64,000 nt of DNA. Origin: Oscillospiraceae bacterium (GTDB lineage: Bacteria; Bacillota; Clostridia; Oscillospirales; Ruminococcaceae). Shown here piece after piece: positions 16,826 through 26,538 of this stretch. The position numbers and the translations under genes are program-made. Where the stretch lies: positions 1 through 64,000 of the forward strand of contig JAFRTG010000009.1 of NCBI GenBank assembly GCA_017427265.1, written 5' to 3'. The notes under the pieces were generated by a model. The model was not told the DNA's origin and made no database searches. It worked only from the letters and a program-made list of their open reading frames with translations. Positions within the stretch are counted from its first letter, which is position 1. Each line of letters opens with the position of its first letter.

Positions 16826-18046
16826 TTAAGCCTTTGTGACCTTGTGAAAGACCTTCTTGCCCTTCTTCACAATCAAATCGTTTTCAAGGGTAAACTGTGC
16901 CTTCGGATCGGTGACCTTTTCGTCATTGACGGTCACACCGCCCTGCTGCACGAGTCTGCGTGCCTCGGAAATGGACGGGCAGAGCTTCGTTTTGACGAGC
17001 AGCGGCAGAATCCCGATTGCACCGTCTGTCAGATCGTCAGCGGTGAGTGCCGTGGTCGGCATATTCTCACTGACGCCGCCGCCTGCAAAGATTGCACGGG
17101 CAGCCTCACGCTGCTTTTCCGCTTCCTCCTTGCCGTGAACCAGAGCGGTCAGTTCGTAGGCAAGGATTTCCTTGGCATTGTTGTATGCAGCGCCGGAATC
17201 GAGATGCTGTTCCATCTCCTCGATCTCCTCGATCGGCAGGAAGGTCAGCATTTTGAGGCACTTGATAACATCGGCGTCGCCGACATTTCTCCAGTACTGG
17301 AAGAAGTCATACGGCGAGGTCTTTTCCGCATCCAGCCAGACAGCGCCCTTTTCGGTCTTGCCCATCTTCTTGCCCTCAGAGTTGAGCAGCAGGGTGATGG
17401 TCATCGCATAGGCGTCCTTGCCGAGCTTCTTGCGGATCAGCTCCGTACCGCCGAGCATGTTTGCCCACTGGTCATCGCCGCCGAACTGCATGTTGCAGCC
17501 GTAATCCTGATAGAGCTTGTAGAAATCGTAGCTCTGCATAATCATGTAGTTGAACTCAAGGAAGGTCAGGCCGCGTTCCCAGCGCTGCTTGTAGCACTCG
17601 AACGAAAGCATCTTGTTGACCGAGAAGCATGCGCCGACCTCGCGGAGCACATCAACATAGTTGAGGCTGAGCAGCCAGTCGCCGTTGTTGACCATCAGCG
17701 CCTTGCCGTCGGAGAAGTCGATGAAGCGGCTCATCTGCTTTTTGAAGCATTCGCAGTTGTGCTGAATCGTCTCCGGTGTAAGCATTTTGCGCATATCGGA
17801 CTTGCCGGAAGGATCACCGATCATGCCGGTGCCGCCGCCGACCAGTGCGATCGGCTTGTTGCCCGCCATCTGCATGCGCTTCATCAGGCAGAGTGCCATG
17901 AAGTGACCGACATGCAGCGAATCCGCGGTCGGGTCAAAACCGATGTAGAAGGTTGCCTTGCCGTTGTTGATGAGCTCGGCAATCTCTGCCTCGTCAGTGG
18001 TCTGCGCAATCAGTCCTCTGCGCTTGAGTTCCTCGTAAAGAGTCAT
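16826..18046 (-). CDS. tyrS: Tyrosyl-tRNA synthetase
   Basis: 406 residues, the usual TyrRS length. The HIGH motif region is [19 protein letters not shown], the KMSKS loop is [14 protein letters not shown], and [12 protein letters not shown] is the tyrosine-pocket signature. A C-terminal S4 RNA-binding domain shows [20 protein letters not shown]. It charges tRNA-Tyr in the cytosol. Many Firmicute tyrS genes carry a T-box leader, but I see no T-box specifier/GGTGG sequence in the 160 bp upstream. Confidence 0.97.
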   Translation of the reverse strand: MTLYEELKRRGLIAQTTDEAEIAELINNGKATFYIGFDPTADSLHVGHFMALCLMKRMQMAGNKPIALVGGGTGMIGDPSGKSDMRKMLTPETIQHNCECFKKQMSRFIDFSDGKALMVNNGDWLLSLNYVDVLREVGACFSVNKMLSFECYKQRWERGLTFLEFNYMIMQSYDFYKLYQDYGCNMQFGGDDQWANMLGGTELIRKKLGKDAYAMTITLLLNSEGKKMGKTEKGAVWLDAEKTSPYDFFQYWRNVGDADVIKCLKMLTFLPIEEIEEMEQHLDSGAAYNNAKEILAYELTALVHGKEEAEKQREAARAIFAGGGVSENMPTTALTADDLTDGAIGILPLLVKTKLCPSISEARRLVQQGGVTVNDEKVTDPKAQFTLENDLIVKKGKKVFHKVTKA

Positions 18047-18207
18047 TTTTCATTCTCCTTTATTTCGTATCCGCACAGCGTCCGCCGCACAGATGGATTT
18101 TCAGTATTTCGCTCGGAATGCGGGTATGCCCCGCTCCGTATATCGCACATCCTCCAGCGGAAGATGCAGCCAGTGCCAGACCGCAGCATGGCATAGTATC
18201 CGTATAT

Positions 18208-19089
18208 TCATTCTGATTCCTTCAATTCACATTCTACTTTCAGAGCGCCGTTCTCAAGATAGAAGGCATTGACATCATACAGCGCAAGCTCCTGCCCGTC
18301 AGCACCGATCAGCCGGATCTCATACTCTCCGGGCTTTCGTACAGCTACATCCATATGATCTTCTTTCAGCTCTTCCGTATCCACAGAAACATGATCCGGA
18401 TCAGAGACCAGAACCTCCGTGATATCCGTGCCGCTGACTGTTTCCGGCAGCGGAAAGCTGACTGAACCGGCGCTGGTACGGCACTCATAAAATATATCTG
18501 CGGATGTCAGCAGAGCCGTCAGCAAAACGGCAGTGATCCGCTGCTTTTTCTCTGTGAGGAGCACCGCAAGAAACAAAACGATCACCGCAAAGCAGAAAAT
18601 GCCGGAAAGCAGCTCATACGGAAATGCGTGTACCGTCGTGCGAAAATAGCTGCAGCCGCAGCTCGCGAGCAGAAAAAGCATCGGCGTCAGAATCACGCCG
18701 GAGAGAATTCCTTTTTTCCGGACATGCCAGCCGATCCACGCGCCGGGAAGCGTCAGCAATGTATAAACAAACCACGGCGGATAATACCCGAAAAGTCCCC
18801 ATCCCAGTGCCGAAAACGGCACCTGAAACAGATAAATCAGCGGCTGACTGATGAGGAAGAATACAAAGGTTTTCGCGGATGCTTCCTTCGCTGTTTTACA
18901 GTTTGCAATAATCATCACCGCAAAAAGAATCCAGCAGGGAATATCGCCGCCGATGTCGCGGAACGATGTGTTTTTCGTACACGGAAGCAGCAGCATCAGC
19001 GCTGTATACGCTGCGATGACGACTGCGGAGACAATGACGCGCTTCCATGTCATTTCAATGCCGCCGAACAGCTTTCGCAATATTTTCAT
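18208..19089 (-). CDS. Membrane protein of unknown function
   Basis: Up to 293 residues with about six membrane helices in the first two thirds (for example VIVSAVVIAAYTALMLLLP). A soluble C-terminal ~85-residue tail rich in Asp/Glu/Val follows, looking like a beta-sandwich (RKPGEYEIRLIGADGQELAL). The start is uncertain; the ATG 4 bp after the hisF stop lacks a clear ribosome binding site, and a second ATG lies 12 codons on. Its position suggests co-transcription with the his genes, but nothing ties it to histidine synthesis. Confidence 0.6.
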   Translation of the reverse strand: MKILRKLFGGIEMTWKRVIVSAVVIAAYTALMLLLPCTKNTSFRDIGGDIPCWILFAVMIIANCKTAKEASAKTFVFFLISQPLIYLFQVPFSALGWGLFGYYPPWFVYTLLTLPGAWIGWHVRKKGILSGVILTPMLFLLASCGCSYFRTTVHAFPYELLSGIFCFAVIVLFLAVLLTEKKQRITAVLLTALLTSADIFYECRTSAGSVSFPLPETVSGTDITEVLVSDPDHVSVDTEELKEDHMDVAVRKPGEYEIRLIGADGQELALYDVNAFYLENGALKVECELKESE

Positions 19090-19093
19090 GCTG

Positions 19094-19849
19094 TCATCGC
19101 ATCGGAATTCCCTTGCTGCGGCAGTCTGCCTTGACCTGCGGGATCGTCAGCTCCCCGAAATGGAACAGCGAAGCCGCAAGCGCAGCCGTTGCATCCGTAT
19201 TCTGGAACACGGTCGCAAAATCCTCCAGTTTTCCGGCGCCGCCGGATGCGATCACAGGGATGCGCACCCGCGCACAGACGGCCTTCAGCATCTCCAGATC
19301 AAAGCCGCCGCGCACGCCGTCGGTGTCGATCGAGTTAAGGCAGATCTCGCCTGCCCCGCGCTGTTCGATCTCCTCGACCCATTTCAGAAGATCGACATGC
19401 ATATCAATGCGGCCGCCGTTCGCGTAGACCGTATAGCCGCCTTTTCCGTCCCGTTTTGCGTCGATTCCGACCACAATGCACTGTGAGCCGAAGATCTCCG
19501 CGCCGTCGGAAATCAGCTGCGGATTTTTGACCGCAGAGGAATTGATGCTGACCTTGTCCGCACCGGCGCGCAGCGTATTGCGCATGTCCTCAACCGAGGA
19601 AATGCCGCCGCCGACCGTCAGCGGAACGAACACCTGCTTGGCAGTTTCCCGCACAACGTCAAGGAACGCGCCGCGCCCCTCATGAGATGCAACAATATCA
19701 TAAAAAACGATTTCATCCGCCCCCTGCCGGTTATATTCAGCGGCACAGGCAACCGGATCACCGACATCTTTGACGCCCTCAAAGTTGACGCCCTTAACGA
19801 CCTTGCCGTGCCGGACATCCAGACACGGAACAATTCTTTTTGCAAGCAT
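19094..19849 (-). CDS. hisF: Imidazole glycerol phosphate synthase, cyclase subunit
   Basis: 251-residue TIM barrel. [20 protein letters not shown] carries the catalytic Asp11, and the second catalytic Asp is in NSIDTDG. Phosphate loops include VGGGI and ASGGAG. With HisH it converts PRFAR plus ammonia to imidazole glycerol phosphate and AICAR. It is the last his gene of a B-H-A-F block. Confidence 0.97.
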   Translation of the reverse strand: MLAKRIVPCLDVRHGKVVKGVNFEGVKDVGDPVACAAEYNRQGADEIVFYDIVASHEGRGAFLDVVRETAKQVFVPLTVGGGISSVEDMRNTLRAGADKVSINSSAVKNPQLISDGAEIFGSQCIVVGIDAKRDGKGGYTVYANGGRIDMHVDLLKWVEEIEQRGAGEICLNSIDTDGVRGGFDLEMLKAVCARVRIPVIASGGAGKLEDFATVFQNTDATAALAASLFHFGELTIPQVKADCRSKGIPMR

Positions 19850-19860
19850 ATTGCTCTCCT

Positions 19861-21033
19861 TCAGCAGTAATCCGGATCAATCCGGACCATATCGGTCAAT
19901 GCAAGATTCCGGTAATTCAGATCCTCACGCAGCGTAAAGCCCTCGGCCTCCCAGAAAGCATTGCCGAGCGCATTTTTCTTGAATGCAACCAGTGCGACCT
20001 TGTGGATGCCCTCCGTCCTGAGTGCAGCAAGCGCGGCATCTACGAGCCTGCGCCCGATACCGCGGCGACGGAACTGCGGATCCACGCACATGTGCTGGAT
20101 ATACCCGCGTCTGCCGTCATGGCCGCAGAGAACCGCACCGGCAATCACGCCGTTTTCCGCTTCTGCAACGAAGGAAGTCTCCGGATTGCGCTTCAGATAT
20201 TTTTCGATGCCCTCGCGGGAGTCATCAAGATTGTTGAGCCCGTTTCCGCAGGCAATCCACATCTGATAGAGCGCATCGTAATCTTCTATTTTCATCCGGC
20301 GGATTTTCAGTGTATCCGCCTCGCGGATGGCCTCGCTGAGATCCAGCGTGCCCTGATAGAGCGATTTTCCGGCGATCGTGCCGTAAAGGCCGAGATCCCG
20401 GCAGATACGGATATCCTCAATCGTATGCACACCGCCGCTTGCAACGATATTGCACTGACCGGCTGTCGCCTCCGCCAGCTTCCGGAGCTGCTCTGCGTTG
20501 ACGCCGGAAAGCGTGCCGTCCTTGGAAATATCCGTGAAGATAAAGGTCTTGACGCCGGCCTTGATCATTTCCTTCGCAAGATCAATATAATTGACCTCGC
20601 TTGTCTCAAGCCAGCCCTCTGTTGCGACCATCTCGTTTTTGGCGTCAATCCCGACGACAATTTTATCGGCGCCGAACTTTGCAACAGCATCCGCAACCAG
20701 CTGCGGATTTTTCAGCGCAACCGAGCCGAGAATCACGCGCGCGATGCCGAGATCCAGATAAGCCTGAATGGTTTCCAGCGTGCGGATGCCGCCGCCGACC
20801 TCGACCTTGAGGTGCGTGTTCTGCGCAATATTTCTGTAGATTTCTGTGTTGACCGGATATCCGGCTTTTGCGCCGTCCAGATCGACCATATGAATCCATT
20901 CGGCTCCGGCGGCTTCAAATTTTCTTGCGGTTTCCAGCGGGTCCTCCGCGACCTTCGATGCGGTCGCATAATCGCCCTTTACGAGCCGGACGCACTGTCC
21001 GCCGATGATGTCGATTGCCGGAAATATAATCAT
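19861..21033 (-). CDS. hisA: HisA isomerase fused to a GNAT acetyltransferase
   Basis: 390 residues against ~240 for ordinary HisA. Residues 1-~238 are a full ProFAR isomerase barrel: FPAIDIIGGQCVRLVKGDYA with the catalytic Asp8, VEVGGGIR, the second catalytic Asp in FTDISKDGTLSG, then IVASGGVHTIEDI. Residues ~241-386 are a complete GNAT domain with the acetyl-CoA loop DPQFRRRGIGRRLVDAALAA and a VALVAFKKNALGNAFWEAEG motif. There is no stop or frameshift between the parts. The first carries out step four of histidine synthesis; the substrate of the second is unknown. The start overlaps the hisH stop by 4 nt. Confidence 0.93.
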   Translation of the reverse strand: MIIFPAIDIIGGQCVRLVKGDYATASKVAEDPLETARKFEAAGAEWIHMVDLDGAKAGYPVNTEIYRNIAQNTHLKVEVGGGIRTLETIQAYLDLGIARVILGSVALKNPQLVADAVAKFGADKIVVGIDAKNEMVATEGWLETSEVNYIDLAKEMIKAGVKTFIFTDISKDGTLSGVNAEQLRKLAEATAGQCNIVASGGVHTIEDIRICRDLGLYGTIAGKSLYQGTLDLSEAIREADTLKIRRMKIEDYDALYQMWIACGNGLNNLDDSREGIEKYLKRNPETSFVAEAENGVIAGAVLCGHDGRRGYIQHMCVDPQFRRRGIGRRLVDAALAALRTEGIHKVALVAFKKNALGNAFWEAEGFTLREDLNYRNLALTDMVRIDPDYC

Positions 21034-21635
21034 TTTGCCAACTCCTCAAAATTGCGCAGCATCTGCAGTCCCTTTTCACCCGACTTCTCCGGGTGATACT
21101 GCGAACCGAACACAAATTTTCCGTCCGTGACAAGCGCCGGCACCTTGCCGTCATAGTCACAGTATGCGATGATGCTTCTGTCATCGCAGAACGCCTGATA
21201 AGAATGCACAAAATACGTATATACAGGCGTTTCAATATGTTTCAGCAGCGGGCTTTCCTGGGTAATGACCAGTTCGTTCCAGCCCATATGCGGAATAATC
21301 ACGTTTTGAGAGGGAATGCGGTGCACCTCGCCCGGAATCAGGCCGAGGCCCTCGCAGTCGCCGTTTTCGTCGGAGCGCTCAAAGAGCATCTGCATACCGA
21401 GGCAGATACCGAGCAGCGGTTTTTTCTGCGCATTCTCTTTAATTTTATCAACAAGGCCGGTCTCCTGCAAAGAGGCCATTGCCGCCGGAAACGCACCGAC
21501 ACCCGGCAGAATCACCGCGTCTGCGCGGTCGATTTCCGCAGCATCCTTGGTGACCGTATGCGCAATATTGAGGTATTTCAGCGCGTTGCAAACCGAAAAC
21601 AGATTGCCTGCGCCGTAATCAATGACCGCGATCAT
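21030..21635 (-). CDS. hisH: Imidazole glycerol phosphate synthase, glutaminase subunit
   Basis: 201 residues from the ATG after GAAAGGGG. Class I glutamine amidotransferase: MIAVIDYGAGNLFSV, nucleophile elbow LLGICLGMQMLFERSDE (catalytic Cys) and the His-Glu pair in FGSQYHPEKSGEKGL. It supplies ammonia to HisF. Overlaps with hisB and hisA (4 nt each) show tight coupling. Confidence 0.97.
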   Translation of the reverse strand: MIAVIDYGAGNLFSVCNALKYLNIAHTVTKDAAEIDRADAVILPGVGAFPAAMASLQETGLVDKIKENAQKKPLLGICLGMQMLFERSDENGDCEGLGLIPGEVHRIPSQNVIIPHMGWNELVITQESPLLKHIETPVYTYFVHSYQAFCDDRSIIAYCDYDGKVPALVTDGKFVFGSQYHPEKSGEKGLQMLRNFEELAK

Positions 21636-22216
21636 GCAAGCACCCCTTTCGTCGAAAGCACCGTACCGTCTGCATTTTCCTGCACAGCGGTTTTCAGTGC
21701 ATGTGCAAAGGCCTTGAACAGCGCCTCGCATTTGTGGTGATCGTTTTTGCCGTAGCACATATCGAGATGCAGCGTAATGCCCGCGTTGACCGCGAGTGCA
21801 CGGAAGAATTCCTCTGTCAGACAGGCATCGTAGCTGCCGATCATCTGATTGGTAAATTCACCGCGGAATACCAGAAACGGACGGTTCGAGAGATCCAGCG
21901 AGCAGAACGAAAGCGCCTCGTCCATCGGAATATACGCACTGCCGTAGCGCGCAATGCCCGATTTGTCACCGAGCGCCTGCATGAGCGCCTGTCCGAGGAC
22001 AATGCCGGTATCCTCAACGGTATGGTGGCCGTCCACATGCAGATCGCCGTTTGCACGGATCTGCATACTGATGCCGCTGTGCCGTGACAGAGCCGTCAGC
22101 ATATGGTCAAAAAAGCCGATGCCGGTTGCAATCTCGCTTTCGCCCCTGCCGTCGAGCTTCACGCTGACGGTAATCTGCGTTTCTCTTGTATTGCGGGTAA
22201 CAGTCGCCTCTCTCAT
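21632..22216 (-). CDS. hisB: Imidazoleglycerol-phosphate dehydratase
   Basis: 194 residues from the ATG behind CGGAGG, the normal monofunctional length; a longer in-frame extension upstream has no support. Metal-binding motifs FFDHMLTALSRHS, DGHHTVEDTGIVLGQAL and GKNDHHKCEALFKAFAHAL are all present. It dehydrates imidazole glycerol phosphate to imidazole acetol phosphate. It heads the B-H-A-F run; hisG, D, C and I are not in the window. Confidence 0.97.
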   Translation of the reverse strand: MREATVTRNTRETQITVSVKLDGRGESEIATGIGFFDHMLTALSRHSGISMQIRANGDLHVDGHHTVEDTGIVLGQALMQALGDKSGIARYGSAYIPMDEALSFCSLDLSNRPFLVFRGEFTNQMIGSYDACLTEEFFRALAVNAGITLHLDMCYGKNDHHKCEALFKAFAHALKTAVQENADGTVLSTKGVLA

Positions 22217-22316
22217 TATGTGCCTCCGTTTCAGGTGTCCGCACATGCGGACGGAATGATCATGAGCTGCGCACATTTCGCAAAGCAAAACTGCGCCGAA
22301 GGGATAAACTCCTGTT

Positions 22317-22808
22317 TCAATCAAAACGGAAATGTCCCTGTGCCTCTGCCAGCGTTCGGAAAAAACGCTGCATGGCAAAAACAGAGTCAGAAAGATAACT
22401 CTGGTCGAGCTGCATATCAATCTGTATGCCGCTCTGATATCTGCTGTCAGCATTCAGGAAGCTGCCTTTCAGCTCACAGCGGCCTCTTTTGTCAAAGCTG
22501 ACGCGGAGCGAAGTCCGTTCCAGCGTACCGTAATTGACAAGCTGCGCCTTCCTTGTGACTGCAAGCCCGTCAAAGATGTCATCCAGCGCGTTGTAAAACG
22601 CATACAGATTTCCGGCTGTGATGTCACAGCCGAAGCAGGCATTCAGCCCGCTGCCCTCGTATACGATACCGAATTTGCAGTATATACCGCCCTGCCTAAT
22701 CGTATATTCCGTCTGATTCTCCGGGATTTCCGTACAGAGAAACCGGAAATGTTCGCCGCCGCTGCAAATGTCGATCAGCGGGTACGGCAGTTCAATGTCC
22801 GGCAGCAT
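22317..22808 (-). CDS. Hypothetical 163-residue protein
   Basis: No signal peptide or membrane segment, predicted mixed alpha/beta. The pattern of a central NALDDIFDGL helix, alternating strands and a late MQLDQSYLSDSVFAMQRFF segment recalls WapI-like immunity proteins, but I am not sure of this. The gene lies 13 nt below the CPBP protease gene in the same transcript and above hisB, separated from hisB by a small palindrome. Confidence 0.5.
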   Translation of the reverse strand: MLPDIELPYPLIDICSGGEHFRFLCTEIPENQTEYTIRQGGIYCKFGIVYEGSGLNACFGCDITAGNLYAFYNALDDIFDGLAVTRKAQLVNYGTLERTSLRVSFDKRGRCELKGSFLNADSRYQSGIQIDMQLDQSYLSDSVFAMQRFFRTLAEAQGHFRFD

Positions 22809-22820
22809 GGCCTCACCTCA

Positions 22821-23519
22821 TCAGGCAGCAAAGAATTCCAGCATAAAATCATAGAGCATGTGCAGCCAGACCGGCAGCAGCAGGTTTTTATGCTTCAGGA
22901 AGCTGAAGCTGAACAGCACACTGACAAAAATGATGCTGACAAAACCGAACTGCGCAAACGCCGCATGAAGCTGCCCGTGCAGAATCCATGTCGGAATGTG
23001 AATGCAAACAAACATGACCGCATTCAGCAGAAGCATTTTCCAGTCCTTTTCACTCTTTGCCGTCGCATTGAGCATCCAGCCGCGGAAAACCGCCTCCTCG
23101 GTGATACCTACAAAAAGCAGCCACTGATTGTTCGTCAGCGTAAATTCCGGATTGATATGCAGTGTGCCGCCGCGCAGTCCTTTAATCAAAGTGCCGCTGC
23201 CGAGCAGGCAAAAAATCAAAGACCAGAACAGCACCGATTTCAGCGGTACTTTTTCGGTGAACATCTGCTTCGCCCCGACATACATGTCAGGCTCAAACCG
23301 CTTGACCAGCAGGATGGCCGGAACAAACCAGACCAGCATCTTGACGGCAGAACCGAACAGTTCAAACAGCAGCGAGCCGTTCATCGCCTCCTTGATCGGC
23401 GGCCGGAGCCAAAGGGTCCAGCACGCCCAGAAGGCATAGAAAATCACAGCATGGATGATGAGCGCCGGTATCTTACCCGATGCCCGGCGCGTCATCATGT
23501 TTTCTTGAACTTCACTCAA
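22821..23519 (-). CDS. CPBP-family intramembrane metalloprotease
   Basis: 232 residues, about six membrane helices. The CPBP (Abi/CAAX-like) motifs are all present: EEAVFRG, then the His of HIPTWILHG and the final HMLYDFMLEF. In bacteria the family cleaves membrane proteins or peptides, often in bacteriocin immunity or signalling. Its start overlaps the xylB stop by 4 nt. Confidence 0.85.
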   Translation of the reverse strand: MSEVQENMMTRRASGKIPALIIHAVIFYAFWACWTLWLRPPIKEAMNGSLLFELFGSAVKMLVWFVPAILLVKRFEPDMYVGAKQMFTEKVPLKSVLFWSLIFCLLGSGTLIKGLRGGTLHINPEFTLTNNQWLLFVGITEEAVFRGWMLNATAKSEKDWKMLLLNAVMFVCIHIPTWILHGQLHAAFAQFGFVSIIFVSVLFSFSFLKHKNLLLPVWLHMLYDFMLEFFAA

Positions 23520-25039
23520 AGCTTTGCAAGCTCCTTATACTGCTCCTTCAGTGCAGGATAAATCCTGCGGTAGAGCTGATAGTAGTTTTCATAGACCGGA
23601 ACGGCCTCTGCCTGCGGTGCGCAGGTCTTGTCCGTGCCGATAATTGCGGCGCATGCTTCCGGAACGGATGCATACTCGCCGGTACCGACCATTGCAAGGA
23701 TTGCAACGCCGAGCGCCGGGCCTTCCTTGGACTTTGTGGTCTGAATCGGGCAGTTGAAGAGGTCTGCGAGCATCTGACGCCACAACGGGGACGATCCGCC
23801 GCCGCCGCAGGCCATCATGTCGTCAACCGTGATATTCATTTCGCGGAACACCTCAAGGCAGTCACGGAGCGAATAGGTCACACCCTCCATGACAGCTCTG
23901 AGCATATCGCGCTTCTGATGCATTGCGGAGAGTCCGAAGAATACGCCGCGTGCGTCCGCATCGAGGTGCGGTGTGCGCTCGCCCATCAGGTACGGCAGAT
24001 ACAGCATTCTGTTTGCACCGATCGGCGACTTTTCCGCTTCCTTATCCATGAGATAGTATTCATCGACGCCCATGCCCTTTGCGGTCTGCTTTTCGGCATC
24101 GCAGAAGTTGTCGCGGAACCATTTGAGTGAAAGGCCTGCGCCCTGGGTCACGCCCATGACATGCCAGCAGCCCGGAACCGCGCAGCAGAATGTATGCACT
24201 CTGCCCTTCGGGTCAATCGAAATCTTGGAGCTGTGTGCAAAGACCACGCCGCTCGTGCCGATCGTCGTAAATGCCTTGCCGTCCGAAGCAACACCGGTAC
24301 CGATTGCAGCAGCGGCATTGTCGCCCGCGCCGCCGACAACCGGCGTACCCTCTGCAAGACCCGTGAGCTTTGCAGCCTCAGCCGTCAGCTTTCCGGTAAT
24401 CTCCGGGGATTCGTAGACCTTTGCAAGCAGGCTCTTGTCAATATCCAGCTTTTCGAGCACTTCATCGGACCAGCAGCGGTTCGGGATATCGAGCAGCTGC
24501 ATACCGGATGCATCGGAAACCTCCGTTGCATATTCGCCGGTCAGGATGTAGCGGATATAGTCTTTCGGCAGAAGGATATGTGCGCATTTTGCGTAGTTTT
24601 CCGGCTCATTGTTGCGCACCCAGAGAATCTTGGATGCGGTGAAGCCGGTCAGTGCCGGGTTTGCAGTGATCTCGATCAGACGCTCTGCGCCGACCTTTGC
24701 AGTGATCTCCTCGCACTCCTTTGCGGTACGCTGATCGCACCAGATGATCGACTTGCGGATGACCTTGTTATCCTTGTCCAGCATGACAAGGCCGTGCATC
24801 TGGCCGGAAAGACCGATGCCCTTGACGTCATTCTTATCCACGCCGCTCTTTTCGAGCACGGCAGCCATCGTATGCAGCACGGCATTTGCCCAGTCCTGCG
24901 GATCCTGCTCTGCATAGCCGTTCTGCGGCTGATAGAGCGGATATTCCTCTGTCGCCGAGGCAATCACGCTGCCCTTGCTGTCAAACAGAACGGTTTTGGT
25001 TCCGCTTGTGCCGATATCTGCGCCAAGATAGTAGTTCAT
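23516..25039 (-). CDS. xylB: Xylulokinase
   Basis: 507-residue FGGY carbohydrate kinase. GADIGTSGTKTVLFD is the N-terminal phosphate-binding motif, GLSGQMHGLVMLD the substrate-site motif of xylulokinases, and ACGGGGSSPLWRQMLADLF the C-terminal ATP motif. It phosphorylates D-xylulose to xylulose 5-phosphate. No xylose isomerase or transporter is adjacent; instead the gene is joined to a CPBP protease. Confidence 0.92.
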   Translation of the reverse strand: MNYYLGADIGTSGTKTVLFDSKGSVIASATEEYPLYQPQNGYAEQDPQDWANAVLHTMAAVLEKSGVDKNDVKGIGLSGQMHGLVMLDKDNKVIRKSIIWCDQRTAKECEEITAKVGAERLIEITANPALTGFTASKILWVRNNEPENYAKCAHILLPKDYIRYILTGEYATEVSDASGMQLLDIPNRCWSDEVLEKLDIDKSLLAKVYESPEITGKLTAEAAKLTGLAEGTPVVGGAGDNAAAAIGTGVASDGKAFTTIGTSGVVFAHSSKISIDPKGRVHTFCCAVPGCWHVMGVTQGAGLSLKWFRDNFCDAEKQTAKGMGVDEYYLMDKEAEKSPIGANRMLYLPYLMGERTPHLDADARGVFFGLSAMHQKRDMLRAVMEGVTYSLRDCLEVFREMNITVDDMMACGGGGSSPLWRQMLADLFNCPIQTTKSKEGPALGVAILAMVGTGEYASVPEACAAIIGTDKTCAPQAEAVPVYENYYQLYRRIYPALKEQYKELAKL

Positions 25040-25152
25040 AGTGCAAATCCCCTTTTCTATATATTTCAGTTTGGGTTTTCTGCCGGTTTCCCGGCTGCTT
25101 TATGCTTCATCCGCAGCAGAGCGCCGCGGAATGAATACCGTTTTATGCCGAA

Positions 25153-26538
25153 TCAGGCTGCGTTTTCAGAGCTTTCTTCGGATGACTCATCCTCTTCATC
25201 CGTTGTGGTAGTCGTAGTCGTTTCTTCCTCTTCTTCCTCGTCAGTTTCCGCAGGCTTGGTGGTCTGTGCCGCACGGATAGCCTCGATATCAAGTCCCTCC
25301 GGATGTACCGGCGGCAGCGTATTGGATTCGAGGAACGCAGTCAGCTCACGGTTGTCCGGATCGAAGATCCGCTCAAGCATTGCGACATATTCGCGGAACA
25401 CGACCTTGCCGTTGACAGTCAGAACCTCATTCTCCTCCGGCACGCCCAGCGCCGCAAGATTCTCGTCGCTCATGCGGGAAAGACGGAGATCGTAGGTCGG
25501 ATTCAGACCGATCGAAACCATTTTGTCAAAATCAAGCGAGACCTTGAATTCCGGCTCGACCAGCGAAACGCGGAAGAACTTTGCAAGGCGCGAATCAATC
25601 GGATCCTTCTCCGAACCGTAGCCCAGCTTGTGGCGCTGCTTGCGGGTCAGGTCACCGATCTCAAAATCCTCTGCATAACCGACATTCAGACCGAGCAGCT
25701 TCATCTGCTCCGCATCCAGCGTAAAGGTCGTATTCGGGTTGTGCGTAATCAGCTCTCTGGTAATCTCGGAACGGGTTTGCAGGCTCCATTCTGCATGGAA
25801 CTCATCGAGCGGACGCTCATGATAAACCTCACGGGCATAGCCCTTTGCATACCACGTAGAGTGCTTGTAGCCGATGTCCTCTGTATTCGGCTCAATGGAA
25901 ACATACGTATTTCCGAGACCCTGATCGAGCACCTGTACGATAGAGTAACGGTAGTTGCCGTGCGGTGTGACGGCGCGCTCCACGACGGTTTCCTGCGTAG
26001 CAGGCTGCAGGATGCTCTGCACCATCAGAAAGACAAATGCGCCAAGCACGTAGATCATCAGGAAAACCGCGCCGAAGATCGTCTTGGGTCCTTCGCCCGT
26101 GCCGCTCGCCAGATACGTGACTGCGACCATCAGCATCAGCGGAACCAACAGCACCGGATGCTGATAATTGAACAGAATCACAGGCAAGTAAAACGGCATG
26201 GAGAACATGATGACCAGCCGCGTGATGATCTGCCGCCGCGAGAACAGCATGACCGCACCGAAGAAGATGCAGCAGACCGTCACAAGGAAGCCGTAAGTGC
26301 CCTTGCTGTCAGCGGGAATATCCAGACGGTAAAACACACTGTAATAGGCCAGCTTCAGAACCCCGCGGAAATAGAGCAAAGACAGAAGCGAGACAAGAAA
26401 TTTTGCAACGCCCAGAAAGAACTGTCCGTTTCTGGTGCGGACAGCGTCTCTCGCGTTTTTCACAAACGCACGGAACTGCTCCGCGGGCGCTTCCTGTCTG
26501 CCGCGTGCAGCGGCAATTTTTCTTACATTTGTACTCAT
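25153..26538 (-). CDS. Membrane protein of unknown function, acidic Thr-rich tail
   Basis: 461 residues. About five hydrophobic segments occur in residues 45-180 (GVAKFLVSLLSLLYF, LLVPLMLMVAVTYLA). A ~240-residue soluble region with no motif I recognise follows. The tail is extremely acidic and Thr-rich (EEEEEE with TTTTTT, then Glu/Ser). The ATG overlaps the pcrA stop by 4 nt, so it is translated from the helicase transcript. Confidence 0.7.
   Translation of the reverse strand: MSTNVRKIAAARGRQEAPAEQFRAFVKNARDAVRTRNGQFFLGVAKFLVSLLSLLYFRGVLKLAYYSVFYRLDIPADSKGTYGFLVTVCCIFFGAVMLFSRRQIITRLVIMFSMPFYLPVILFNYQHPVLLVPLMLMVAVTYLASGTGEGPKTIFGAVFLMIYVLGAFVFLMVQSILQPATQETVVERAVTPHGNYRYSIVQVLDQGLGNTYVSIEPNTEDIGYKHSTWYAKGYAREVYHERPLDEFHAEWSLQTRSEITRELITHNPNTTFTLDAEQMKLLGLNVGYAEDFEIGDLTRKQRHKLGYGSEKDPIDSRLAKFFRVSLVEPEFKVSLDFDKMVSIGLNPTYDLRLSRMSDENLAALGVPEENEVLTVNGKVVFREYVAMLERIFDPDNRELTAFLESNTLPPVHPEGLDIEAIRAAQTTKPAETDEEEEEETTTTTTTDEEDESSEESSENAA

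Noticed and set aside
18047-18207. Possible T-box leader for tyrS
   Set aside because: No specifier loop and no T-box sequence was found in the 160 bp upstream.
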